From positions 1 through 29,955 of the forward strand of contig CAAGBQ010000060.1 of NCBI GenBank assembly GCA_900768105.1: a DNA stretch of 29,955 nucleotides, written 5' to 3'. The translations under genes were made by a program, and so were the position numbers. Below are positions 7,325 to 14,252 of the stretch, piece by piece. Position 1 is the stretch's first letter, and each line of letters starts with the position of its first letter. The notes beneath the pieces are model-generated. The model made no database searches, had not been told where the DNA came from, and saw only the letters and a program-made list of their open reading frames with translations. Origin of the DNA: Oscillospiraceae bacterium. GTDB taxonomy: Bacteria > Bacillota > Clostridia > Oscillospirales > Ruminococcaceae.

Positions 7325-7350
7325 GTGGAGCGGGCTTGTCACCGCTTCAC
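7325..7350 (+). repeat. 9-bp hairpin upstream of the unknown ORF
   Basis: GTGGAGCGG (7325-7333) pairs with CCGCTTCAC (7342-7350), with one G-U pair and an 8-nt loop. It lies about 60 nt before the ribosome binding site of the ORF at 7413 and has no T-run. It could be an operator or a 5'-UTR stem. Function unknown. Confidence 0.45.
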
Positions 7351-7412
7351 CGCCCCTAAATTATAAACCCGCCGAAAGGCAAAGTCAATATATAACCGGG
7401 AGGATTTTTTCA

Positions 7413-7751
7413 ATGAGCAGCTTTACAATCAACAAAAAGGAATACATCAAGGCAGGCGGCTTTTTCGCCGGACTTGCCGAACAGCTTAACTATTACCGTG
7501 AGCCCGTCATTTACTGGTGGGACAGCGCAAAGGGCGATTTGCTTGACGCCGAGGATTACTACAAGGCTTTTGCCTCACTCTATGAGATGAACGCCCGCTC
7601 CGTTATGCTCCAGTACGGCAACCGCTGCGCCGAAAGCGACGAAGCCGACTACCGTAAAGATTTTGAGCACTACCGCAGCATAGCAGCGCACTTTTTATAT
7701 ATAATCGTAATATATTATATGTTCTTGTTCTTCTCCATGTACTCGTTATAG
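7413..7751 (+). CDS. Unknown small protein, probably 3'-truncated
   Basis: I do not recognise this 112-residue product. The ATG has a good site (GGGAGG, about 9 nt upstream). Residues 1-95 look like real soluble protein, rich in aromatic residues (NYYREPVIYWWDSAKG, DAEDYYKAFASLYEMN). From about residue 96 the composition changes abruptly to hydrophobic, AT-rich codons (IIVIYYMFLFF). From residue 101 it runs antisense into the 3' end of the sdpI-like gene, a convergent overlap of 37 nt. The simplest reading is a gene whose true C-terminus was lost when the sdpRI cassette joined here. No confident promoter is visible. Confidence 0.55.
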   Translation: MSSFTINKKEYIKAGGFFAGLAEQLNYYREPVIYWWDSAKGDLLDAEDYYKAFASLYEMNARSVMLQYGNRCAESDEADYRKDFEHYRSIAAHFLYIIVIYYMFLFFSMYSL

Positions 7752-8380
7752 TATTTGTGCGAAGCGGCGGCACTTGCTGCCACAAAGGCGACCGTGAACG
7801 CCATAAGCAGCGCAATGCACCAGCCGTCCGGAGCAAATACCGCCATAATTACAGTTGCAAAACCGCATATCACCGCTGCCTTTCCGCCAAAGCGCTGGCT
7901 TTTGTGCCAAATTTCATCATTCTCCATGCTCCAGCTTGTGCGCAGCCCGAAAAGACCGTTGCGCTTCACTTTCGGCATAAGATTGCCGAGAATAATAAAG
8001 ATTACCCCCACACCGATGCTCATGAGCTTTATTACACTATCTGCCGCACCCGTGCCCGCTTCCGGCGTCGCCGAAAAATCCTTCAGCATAAAGTAAAATC
8101 CCATAATGTCAAGAAGCAGAATTGAGCACACGCCGGTCCAAAGAAGCACCTTTTTCGGCACTGCATCCTCCGGCTTTTTTGCCACAGCCGCAACCAACGC
8201 CGCTACCGATACAGCAATCACCGGAAAAATAAGGTTTTCATATTTACTGCCCCAACGGTCTATTTCCCCTGCAAAGTTATAATGCGCCGGAACGGTATCC
8301 GGCATAAAGATTATCAGCACCGCCGTGCCAACCACCGAAATTGCCGCCAAAGCAAACATTATTGCATAAAGTTTTTTCAT
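7715..8380 (-). CDS. sdpI: SdpI-family membrane protein (DUF1648 + SdpI)
   Basis: This six-helix membrane protein of 221 residues resembles Bacillus subtilis SdpI, the immunity protein against the SdpC killing toxin, which also captures the repressor SdpR at the membrane. The DUF1648 signature is at about residues 28-46 (DTVPAHYNFAGEIDRWGSK). The SdpI signature is at about 138-165 (RNGLFGLRTSWSMENDEIW). Helices fall near 4-26, 50-67, 78-100, 118-134, 166-184 and 187-205. I start it at the ATG at 8380, which follows GAGGAG overlapping the end of the upstream regulator; an in-frame start at 8410 would lie inside that gene. No sdpABC toxin genes are in the window, so the role in immunity is inference. 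Confidence 0.85.
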   Translation of the reverse strand: MKKLYAIMFALAAISVVGTAVLIIFMPDTVPAHYNFAGEIDRWGSKYENLIFPVIAVSVAALVAAVAKKPEDAVPKKVLLWTGVCSILLLDIMGFYFMLKDFSATPEAGTGAADSVIKLMSIGVGVIFIILGNLMPKVKRNGLFGLRTSWSMENDEIWHKSQRFGGKAAVICGFATVIMAVFAPDGWCIALLMAFTVAFVAASAAASHKYYNEYMEKNKNI

Positions 8381-8382
8381 GC

Positions 8383-8646
8383 TTATTCTCCTCTCAAATC
8401 TTTTATCCAAAGCAGCGCTTCATCAAGCACAGAAGCGTTTAGCTCGTAATAAATATATTTTCCGTCGCGCCGTATACGCACAAGGTCCGCCTCTTTGAGC
8501 ACGGAAAGATGCTTTGACACCGCCGCCGTGCTCATATCAAAATGCCCCGCTATATCCCCTGCGGAGAGGGCTCCGCTTTTCAGCAAATTGAGCACGGCTC
8601 TGCGTGTTGGGTCTGCAAGCGCCCGCATTGTATTTTGTATGCTCAA
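8383..8646 (-). CDS. sdpR: ArsR-family repressor, SdpR-like
   Basis: An 87-residue winged-helix regulator of the ArsR superfamily. It starts with the typical MRALADPTRRAVLNLLKSG region, then a recognition helix (STAAVSKHLSVLKEADLV) and a beta wing (IRRDGKYIYYEL). The metal-binding Cys motif of true ArsR/SmtB sensors (ELCVCDL) is absent. Together with the sdpI-like gene 2 nt downstream, this points to SdpR, an autorepressor that responds to membrane sequestration. The start is TTG at 8646; the ATG six codons later is possible but has no better ribosome site. It probably binds the palindrome at 8664-8683. Confidence 0.87.
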   Translation of the reverse strand: MSIQNTMRALADPTRRAVLNLLKSGALSAGDIAGHFDMSTAAVSKHLSVLKEADLVRIRRDGKYIYYELNASVLDEALLWIKDLRGE

Positions 8647-8663
8647 ATCTCCGCCGTCCTTTC

Positions 8664-8683
8664 ATTTAACCTTTTGGTTAAAT
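8664..8683. promoter_or_regulatory. Perfect 8-4-8 palindrome, probable SdpR operator
   Basis: ATTTAACC-TTTT-GGTTAAAT is a perfect inverted repeat that starts 3 nt downstream of the -10 box and covers the predicted start of transcription of the sdpR-sdpI pair. Position and symmetry fit a dimeric ArsR-type repressor acting on its own promoter. Binding by SdpR is inferred. Confidence 0.75.
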
Positions 8684-8685
8684 AT

Positions 8686-8714
8686 ATTATAGCACCCACC
8701 TCTCACTTTGTCAA
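8686..8714 (-). promoter_or_regulatory. Consensus promoter of sdpR-sdpI
   Basis: On the minus strand a perfect TTGACA (8714-8709), a 17-nt spacer and a perfect TATAAT (8691-8686) lie 40-70 nt before the sdpR start. Such strength usually means the unit is held off by a repressor, matching the palindrome just downstream. Confidence 0.9.
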
Positions 8715-8724
8715 TTGCCAATAT

Positions 8725-8748
8725 AAAAAAGCGGCGCCGGAGCGCCGC
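8725..8748 (-). terminator. Intrinsic terminator after rqcP
   Basis: In the minus sense GCGGCGC-TCCG-GCGCCGC forms a 7-bp GC-only stem, followed by six T residues (8730-8725). It lies 12 nt beyond the rqcP stop codon and just before the sdpRI promoter, so it separates the two units. Confidence 0.9.
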
Positions 8749-8760
8749 CATCATAAAAAA

Positions 8761-9003
8761 TTATTCAACTACCCGATAATTCTGCGCGGCTTCTTCCTTG
8801 CGCGGAGCTTCCGTCACGGAAACCACCTGCACCTTCAGTGGGCGCTGGCCAAGCTGAATTTCGATAACATCGTCCTCTTTCACTTCATAAGAGGCGCGCG
8901 CCGGCTTTCCGTTAACAAGCACTCTTCCGGCGTCGCAGGCTTCGTTTGCAATTGTGCGGCGTTTAATAAGTCGGGTAACTTTTAAATATTTATCCAGTCG
9001 CAT
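8761..9003 (-). CDS. rqcP: RqcP (YabO), S4-domain ribosome quality-control factor
   Basis: An 80-residue protein made almost entirely of an S4 RNA-binding domain (MRLDKYLKVTRLIKRRTIAN through GRVLVNGKPARASYEVKEDD). RqcP (YabO in B. subtilis, related to Hsp15) binds 50S subunits with stalled peptidyl-tRNA and helps RqcH add alanine tails. Linkage to mazG and a spoVB-like gene matches the B. subtilis yabM-yabN-yabO order, which supports RqcP over a generic S4 protein. The ATG follows AAAGGA. Immediately downstream there is a terminator, not the usual yabP, yabQ and divIC. Confidence 0.92.
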   Translation of the reverse strand: MRLDKYLKVTRLIKRRTIANEACDAGRVLVNGKPARASYEVKEDDVIEIQLGQRPLKVQVVSVTEAPRKEEAAQNYRVVE

Positions 9004-9032
9004 ATTTTTTCCTTTCTTGCATTGGAGGTATT

Positions 9033-9059
9033 AAAAAGCCCCTGCCGGAACGACAGGGG
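9033..9059 (-). terminator. Terminator-like hairpin between hup and rqcP
   Basis: In the minus sense CCCCTG (9059-9054) pairs with CAGGGG (9044-9039), followed within 1 nt by TTTTT (9037-9033). It lies 16 nt after the HU stop codon. I see no promoter between it and rqcP, so rqcP probably depends on partial read-through. This would make HU mRNA more abundant than the distal gene. Confidence 0.75.
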
Positions 9060-9075
9060 AAAAATCACGGAATGA

Positions 9076-9351
9076 TTATTTGGAAACAGCTTCTTTAAGA
9101 GCTTTGCCGGCTTTGAAGGACGGGAGCTTGGAAGCTTCGATGGTGATTTCCTCTTTGGTTCTGGGGTTTACGCCTTTTCTTGCAGCGCGGTCTTTTACCT
9201 CAAAGGTGCCGAAGCCGACAAGCTGTACGGATTCGCCGTTGGCAAGAGCCTCGGTGATGGATTCGATAACAGCGTTAACTGCTTTTTCGCTGTCCTTTTT
9301 GGAAGAACCTACTTTGGTTGCTACTGCTGCGATAAGATCAGATTTGGTCAT
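9076..9351 (-). CDS. hup: DNA-binding protein HU
   Basis: HU is a small nucleoid protein that bends and compacts DNA as a dimer. The 91-residue product starts MTKSDLIAAVATKVGSSKKD and has the DNA-binding arm (VGFGTFEVKDRAARKGVNPR) and the terminal KLPSFKAGKALKEAV helix. I take the ATG at 9351 because GGAGG lies before it; a longer reading from 9387 adds 12 residues foreign to the family. HU at this spot between mazG and rqcP is common in Clostridia. Confidence 0.96.
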   Translation of the reverse strand: MTKSDLIAAVATKVGSSKKDSEKAVNAVIESITEALANGESVQLVGFGTFEVKDRAARKGVNPRTKEEITIEASKLPSFKAGKALKEAVSK

Positions 9352-9380
9352 TTTAAAAATACCTCCGTTTTGTAAATTCT

Positions 9381-9398
9381 GCGGCAAAGCCGCTTTTT
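9381..9398 (+). terminator. Short GC hairpin with T-run on the plus strand
   Basis: GCGGC-AAA-GCCGC followed by TTTTT reads as a small intrinsic terminator on the plus strand, in the gap between mazG and hup. No rightward gene precedes it. On the minus strand the same stem would sit in the HU 5' region without a U-tract. It could stop antisense transcription or be a UTR stem. Confidence 0.3.
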
Positions 9399-9407
9399 AA
9401 CCTTTTT

Positions 9408-10202
9408 TTAAATGTTCTTGGCCTCCAGCCAAAGGGAATTAAGTTCCTCTCCTTTTATCTCGGAGAGTTTTTTGCCGGACTGTTCGGCAAGGCTTTCCGC
9501 CTTTTTAAAGCGCTTAATAAACTTTTCCGAAGCTGCCGTAAGACATTCCTCCGGTTCAATATCAAGCGTTCTTGCGGTGTTTACTGCGGAAAACAGCACA
9601 TCGCCCATTTCCTTGCAGCATTTTGCAATATCGTTGGAACGCACCGCTTCTTTAAGCTCCGCAACCTCTTCGTCCAGCTTTCCTAAAGACCACACAAGGC
9701 TGTGAGAAAAGCCTCCGGCTTTTTCCGCCCTGTGTTGCAGCTTTGCGCAGCGCATAAGCGCCGGAAGCTGCTTTGGTACAGCATCCAGCGTTGCTCCGCC
9801 GGCTTGCTCTTTAGTTTCGTTTTTGATTTCTTCCCATCTGTCAAGCACCTTTTCGGCAGATTCCGCCTTTTCGTTCCCGAAAACATGCGGGTGCCGCACA
9901 ATAAGCTTTTTGCAAATGCCGTCGCAGACATCGTTGAAATCAAAGCTGCCCTTTTCTTTTTCCATTTGGGCATGGAACACAACCTGAAGCAAAACATCGC
10001 CCAGTTCTTCCTTAAGCTTCTCCGGGCTGTTTTCGTCAATCGCCTCCACCGCCTCATAGGTTTCCTCTATAAAGTTTTTTCGGATAGAAGCGTGGGTCTG
10101 TTCCCTATCCCACGGGCAACCGTTTTCACTTCTCAATAGCGCCATGATTTCAACAAGGTCGTCTACCGTATACTTATCCTTTTTGCCAAAATCATCCTGC
10201 AT
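9408..10202 (-). CDS. mazG: Nucleoside triphosphate pyrophosphohydrolase MazG
   Basis: MazG hydrolyses NTPs and dNTPs to monophosphates and pyrophosphate; it removes damaged nucleotides and can lower (p)ppGpp signalling. The 264-residue, two-domain form is present. The N-terminal domain has CPWDREQTHASIRKNFIEE, then EETYEAVEAI and EELGDVLLQVVFHA. The C-terminal domain has EEVAELKEAV and EMGDVLFSAVN. These ExxE and ExxD motifs bind Mg2+. The B. subtilis orthologue YabN has an extra N-terminal tetrapyrrole methylase domain, which is absent here. The ATG follows AGGAGG. Confidence 0.95.
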   Translation of the reverse strand: MQDDFGKKDKYTVDDLVEIMALLRSENGCPWDREQTHASIRKNFIEETYEAVEAIDENSPEKLKEELGDVLLQVVFHAQMEKEKGSFDFNDVCDGICKKLIVRHPHVFGNEKAESAEKVLDRWEEIKNETKEQAGGATLDAVPKQLPALMRCAKLQHRAEKAGGFSHSLVWSLGKLDEEVAELKEAVRSNDIAKCCKEMGDVLFSAVNTARTLDIEPEECLTAASEKFIKRFKKAESLAEQSGKKLSEIKGEELNSLWLEAKNI

Positions 10203-10222
10203 GAAAACGGCCTCCTATTATT

Positions 10223-11977
10223 TTATCGTAATAAGTGTAATTTTTCAAGTATTTCCGCGATTTTTTCGCCTTTTGGAAGCATTAAAAAATCTTTTTTTGT
10301 AATTGTTTTGGTCAAAAGCACCGCAACGACATAAACCAATACCGCAACCAGTATTGCAAAAACGGTGGACATATTGGAAGAAAGCCCCGCGAGGGTTCCC
10401 ACAAAATAGCCCAGTTTTGCGCCCAATGCGCAAAGCCCGCCGGAGAACACCGTCTTTATAAATATGGCATAAATATTTATTCTTATTCCGCCAAAGCGGT
10501 TTATTGCCCAAATATCCGCAAGCATTATGATAATATAGCACACCAAGGAGCCGTACGGAGCCGCTTTTATATTAAGAGAAGGCATCGCAACAAGTATAAA
10601 ATTCATTATAAGCTTTACGGAAGCACCGCCCAGCATAAAGAAAAGCGGAAGCCTTTCTTTGCCTATTCCCTGCAAAATACTGTGGCAGGAAGCACACACA
10701 CAAACAAAGATTACCGTTATGCCCATAACTTCAAGAAGCGGCGCGGCAATCTCCACCTCGGTAAGGCGCTTTGGATAAAGCAGGGTTAAAATCGGCTTTG
10801 CCAAAACAGAAAGGCCAAAGCCCGCCGGAACCGCCACAATGGTGGTTAAACGGAGAACTGTGTCGATTGAGTATTTGATTCTGTGACGGTTATGTGATGT
10901 CCAAGCCACCGCCACATTCGGCAAAGCCGCCGTTCCGAAGGTCATTGCAATAGTCGGAACAAGGTTAAACAGCGTAACCGGCATTCCGGAATACACGCCG
11001 TAAAGATAGTTCGGAACGCCCGCGGCGTCCAGCCCCTCCGGCAAAAGCCCATCGTACATTGCCATAACCGTGGCGTGGTCCAACCGCAGCGCATATGAAA
11101 TACGGTTTATTATGGAAACAAGGTCAATAAGGTTTGTTATGTTTGTTGAAAGGGTTGCAAGGCAAATGGGAATGGAAATGCTTATCAGCGTTTTAAGCAG
11201 CGTTCTTTTGGAGGTTGCCTCCGGCGCGTCCATAAGCTCCGATTGGGTGATGCCGTCGCCCTTCAGGCGGTAGTGCATCATCATATAAATCATTCCCACC
11301 ATTGTGGAAATCATAACTCCACAGATTGCGGCTGCCGCCGCCACCGGTGCAACTGCACTCTGCGCCGTAAGATTCTCCGTAGAAATTCCAAGGTCAATTC
11401 CGTAAAAGCTGCCCTTTTCTTCATATACCTTTATGCCCCAATTGTACACAAGCAGCGTAACCGTAAGCCCGACGCCCACTTTTACAAGCGCCTCTATAAC
11501 CTGCGATATTGCCGTAGGGTACATATTACGAAGGCCCTGATAATACCCGCGGTACGCACTGGTCATACAAAGGAAAAACACTGCCGGCGAAAGCATAATT
11601 ACCGAAAGGAATGCACCCGGATTGTTGCACACCGTTCCGGCAAGAAACTTGCTTCCGAAAAGCATAATAACGCTTCCCACCGTGCCGGTTACAACAAAAC
11701 AGGTCATTGAAATCTGAAAAATCCGCCGCACATCACGGTACCTTCCCATGGTGACACATTCCGAAACCATTCGCGCGACCGCAATCGGTATTCCTGCGGT
11801 TGCAATGGTATAAAGAGGGGTGAATATCTGATAGGCGGTGTTATAATAGCCAAAGCCTTCTCCGCCGAATATATTCATCAGCGGAATTTTATAAACTGCG
11901 CCGATGACCTTGACTATAATTGCGGCGGCGCTTAATATAAGCGCCCCCTGGAGGAAGTTTTGTTTTTTTCTGCTCAT
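10223..11977 (-). CDS. SpoVB/YabM-like MOP-superfamily lipid flippase
   Basis: This 584-residue polytopic membrane protein belongs to the polysaccharide-transport (PST/MurJ-like) branch of the MOP superfamily. The opening helix (FLQGALILSAAAIIVKVIGAVYK) and GGEGFGYYNTAYQIFTPLY are typical. About 14 membrane helices can be traced. Members flip lipid-linked glycans or lipid II: SpoVB is needed for spore cortex, and YabM/Amj/MurJ relatives serve cell wall synthesis. I start at the ATG at 11977 after GGAGGG; a longer reading from 12031 crosses the stem-loop downstream of mtaD. Linkage to mazG, hup and rqcP matches yabM. Without sporulation genes nearby I do not assign spoVB itself. Confidence 0.88.
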   Translation of the reverse strand: MSRKKQNFLQGALILSAAAIIVKVIGAVYKIPLMNIFGGEGFGYYNTAYQIFTPLYTIATAGIPIAVARMVSECVTMGRYRDVRRIFQISMTCFVVTGTVGSVIMLFGSKFLAGTVCNNPGAFLSVIMLSPAVFFLCMTSAYRGYYQGLRNMYPTAISQVIEALVKVGVGLTVTLLVYNWGIKVYEEKGSFYGIDLGISTENLTAQSAVAPVAAAAAICGVMISTMVGMIYMMMHYRLKGDGITQSELMDAPEATSKRTLLKTLISISIPICLATLSTNITNLIDLVSIINRISYALRLDHATVMAMYDGLLPEGLDAAGVPNYLYGVYSGMPVTLFNLVPTIAMTFGTAALPNVAVAWTSHNRHRIKYSIDTVLRLTTIVAVPAGFGLSVLAKPILTLLYPKRLTEVEIAAPLLEVMGITVIFVCVCASCHSILQGIGKERLPLFFMLGGASVKLIMNFILVAMPSLNIKAAPYGSLVCYIIIMLADIWAINRFGGIRINIYAIFIKTVFSGGLCALGAKLGYFVGTLAGLSSNMSTVFAILVAVLVYVVAVLLTKTITKKDFLMLPKGEKIAEILEKLHLLR

Positions 11978-12000
11978 TAAAGCCCTCCGCGCTTCAAAAG

Positions 12001-12033
12001 CCGTGACCGGAAAGCCAAACTTTCCGGTCACGG
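12001..12033 (-). terminator. 13-bp hairpin after mtaD
   Basis: CCGTGACCGGAAA (12001-12013) and TTTCCGGTCACGG (12021-12033) form a perfect 13-bp stem with a 7-nt loop, 22 nt after the mtaD stop. On the minus strand only C-TTTT-G follows, so the U-tract is short. It probably ends most mtaD transcripts but may leak into the flippase gene, which has no visible promoter of its own. Confidence 0.65.
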
Positions 12034-12055
12034 AAAAGATTATTTTTGTTTGCCG

Positions 12056-13339
12056 TTAGATTTTCTCAAGAATTTTTGGAAGATAATAGCTGATTTTGTC
12101 GTAAACCTTGTTTATATCAATGGTTTTATACTTTCCGTCACGATAAAGGACATCTCCGTCCACCATGGTAAGCACAACATCGCTGCCCTGTGCGGAGAAA
12201 ACGAGGTTTGCAAGCACATCATAGCAGGGAGTGAGATGCGGACGATTGAAATCAACAACCGCAAGGTCTGCCTTGTTGCCCTTTTTAATAACGCCCGTAT
12301 CGGTTCTTCCTTGGGAGATTGCGCCGTTTACCGTCGCCATTTTGAAAATCTCTTTGGGAGAAAGCTCACCCGCATTGCCGGATTTACCTCTGGCAATCAT
12401 CGCCGCAAGGTGCATTTCCTCAAACATATTTAGGTTGTTGTTGCTGGAAGCGCCGTCCGTGCCCAAAGCAACATTGATTCCCGCATCAAGCATTTTTCTG
12501 ATTGGTGCAAAGCCGGAACCGAGCTTCATATTGCTGGAAGGGCAATGTGTTACGGTAACATGGTTCCTTGCAAGGCACTCTATATCCTCATCCTCTACCC
12601 AAACACAATGGGCAAGGTTGGTCGGATTTTCAAAAAGTCCGCATTTTTCAAAATAAAGAGCCGGAGTCATTCCGTGGCGCTGCTTGCATTCCTCGTGCTC
12701 AAGCTTCGTTTCGGACATATGAGCATGGATGCGGAGGTTATTTTCCTTTGCAAACGCCGCAGTTTCTCTTACAAGGGATTCGCATGAGGAATATTCCGCA
12801 TGAAGCCCGAATTCATGGATAAACCTGCCCTTTGTGCGGCAATATTTCTGAATTTCCTCATAGGTATCCTTGAAATAATCCATCTTTTTAAGGGCGGTTC
12901 CGTCGGTGCCGACCGGAGGATTGCTGAAATTGCTCTTCATTCCGGATTCCTTGACTACCTTTGCTGCAACTTTATCAAAGAAATACATATCGGTAAAGGA
13001 GGTTGTGCCGCAGGCCATCATTTCCGCCATTGCAAGCATACCTGCCCAATAGATGCTGTTTTCGTCCCACTGTGCCTCAAACGGAAAGATTCTTTCGTTA
13101 AGCCAACGCTGAAGCGGCAAATCCTCCCCGTATCCTCTCATAAGGGTCATTGCGGCATGGGTGTGATTATTAACAAGACCGGGGATAAGCACCTTTCCTC
13201 TGCCGTCATAAACCTCGCCATAGCCCCAATCGGTTTTTTCGGTGGAGATATAATCGATTACGCCGTTTTTTGTTCCGACATATGCGTGCTCAACGGCATT
13301 AAAATTTTCGTCGATATAAGTAATATCCTTAAAGAGCAT
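12056..13339 (-). CDS. mtaD: 5'-methylthioadenosine/S-adenosylhomocysteine deaminase
   Basis: An amidohydrolase-superfamily protein of 427 residues related to MTA/SAH deaminases. These remove the 6-amino group of 5'-methylthioadenosine, S-adenosylhomocysteine or 5'-deoxyadenosine to give the inosine analogues and ammonia. The metal site is intact: His59-x-His61 (NNHTHAAMT), His207 in HAHMSET, His244 in AHCVWV and Asp295 in GTDGASSNNN. The ATG follows AGGAGG. It lies 33 nt downstream of punA, whose enzyme class splits inosine-type products. The exact substrate cannot be read from sequence; chlorohydrolase-like relatives are the alternative. Confidence 0.88.
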   Translation of the reverse strand: MLFKDITYIDENFNAVEHAYVGTKNGVIDYISTEKTDWGYGEVYDGRGKVLIPGLVNNHTHAAMTLMRGYGEDLPLQRWLNERIFPFEAQWDENSIYWAGMLAMAEMMACGTTSFTDMYFFDKVAAKVVKESGMKSNFSNPPVGTDGTALKKMDYFKDTYEEIQKYCRTKGRFIHEFGLHAEYSSCESLVRETAAFAKENNLRIHAHMSETKLEHEECKQRHGMTPALYFEKCGLFENPTNLAHCVWVEDEDIECLARNHVTVTHCPSSNMKLGSGFAPIRKMLDAGINVALGTDGASSNNNLNMFEEMHLAAMIARGKSGNAGELSPKEIFKMATVNGAISQGRTDTGVIKKGNKADLAVVDFNRPHLTPCYDVLANLVFSAQGSDVVLTMVDGDVLYRDGKYKTIDINKVYDKISYYLPKILEKI

Positions 13340-13372
13340 TTGTTTTTCCTCCTGTTTTTATTCATTCGGCAA

Positions 13373-14206
13373 TCATTCCGCCGCAAGGATTCTTACCGCG
13401 GTACGGATAAGCTTTTTAAAGTCGCCGTCCACTGCCTTGCAAACATCATCCACTTCCGAAAGTGTAAGTGCGCGGGGCAAAACTCCCGCCGCCATATTGG
13501 TAACAACGGAAATGCCAAGCACCTTTAAGCCGCAGGCCGCCGCCATAATCACTTCCGGAACGGTGCTCATACCGACAAGGTCCGCGCCAAGGGTGCGCAG
13601 CGCCCTTATCTCCGCCGGAGTTTCAAATTGAGGGCCGGGCATAAAGGCATAAACGCCGCTTTTTACCTCAATTCCGGTTTCGTCGGTAAATTCGCCGGTT
13701 ACACGGTTGCGAAGATATTCGCAATATGCGTCGCTCATATCAAAAAATCTTCCGGTTCCGAAGATGCCTGCATCTTCTCCGCGGAGCGGGCTGTCGTCAA
13801 AAAATTTTATATGGTCGGAAATCATCACAAAGTCACCCGGCTTATATTCGGTATTGATTCCGCCGGCGGCATTTGTCATGATTATTTTTTCAACGCCCAA
13901 GGCTTTGAGCACCGCAATGGGATAGGCACATTCCGCAAAGGAGTTGCCCTCATAAAAATGCAGTCTTCCGCTCATTACCGCAACAGGGATTTTATCCAGC
14001 GTTCCGATTATAAGCACACCCTCGTGGCTTTTTTGCGTGGTTGCGTTCCATCGCGGGATATTTTTATAAGGAATCCGTACTGCGCCTTCGATTTCGGAAG
14101 CTATGGCGCTTTGTCCTGTGCCGAGAATAACGGCGATTTTCGGGCGCACTCTTGTTTGCGCCATAATAAACTCCGCGGAGCCTTTTACCTGATTGTAAGT
14201 AAGCAT
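13373..14206 (-). CDS. punA: Purine nucleoside phosphorylase (trimeric type)
   Basis: PNP splits inosine and guanosine with phosphate into base and ribose 1-phosphate. The 277-residue product shows family blocks: ILGTGQSA (phosphate loop), SGRLHFYEG, TNAAGGIN, GPQFETPAEIRAL and GADLVGMSTVPE. The ATG at 14206 follows CGGAGG; a reading from 14308 would overlap the preceding gene by 56 nt and lacks homology there. The adjacent deaminase suggests a joint salvage route, possibly including methylthioinosine or deoxyinosine. MtaP-type enzymes are close relatives but show other base-pocket residues. Confidence 0.92.
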   Translation of the reverse strand: MLTYNQVKGSAEFIMAQTRVRPKIAVILGTGQSAIASEIEGAVRIPYKNIPRWNATTQKSHEGVLIIGTLDKIPVAVMSGRLHFYEGNSFAECAYPIAVLKALGVEKIIMTNAAGGINTEYKPGDFVMISDHIKFFDDSPLRGEDAGIFGTGRFFDMSDAYCEYLRNRVTGEFTDETGIEVKSGVYAFMPGPQFETPAEIRALRTLGADLVGMSTVPEVIMAAACGLKVLGISVVTNMAAGVLPRALTLSEVDDVCKAVDGDFKKLIRTAVRILAAE

Positions 14207-14252
14207 TGGTCTGCCTCCGTTTTTATTATTCCGTATTGTTCCGCAAACCCAA

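Noticed and set aside
8542..8985. 147-codon plus-strand frame opposite sdpR and rqcP
   Set aside because: Antisense to two recognised genes and crosses the terminator and promoter between them.
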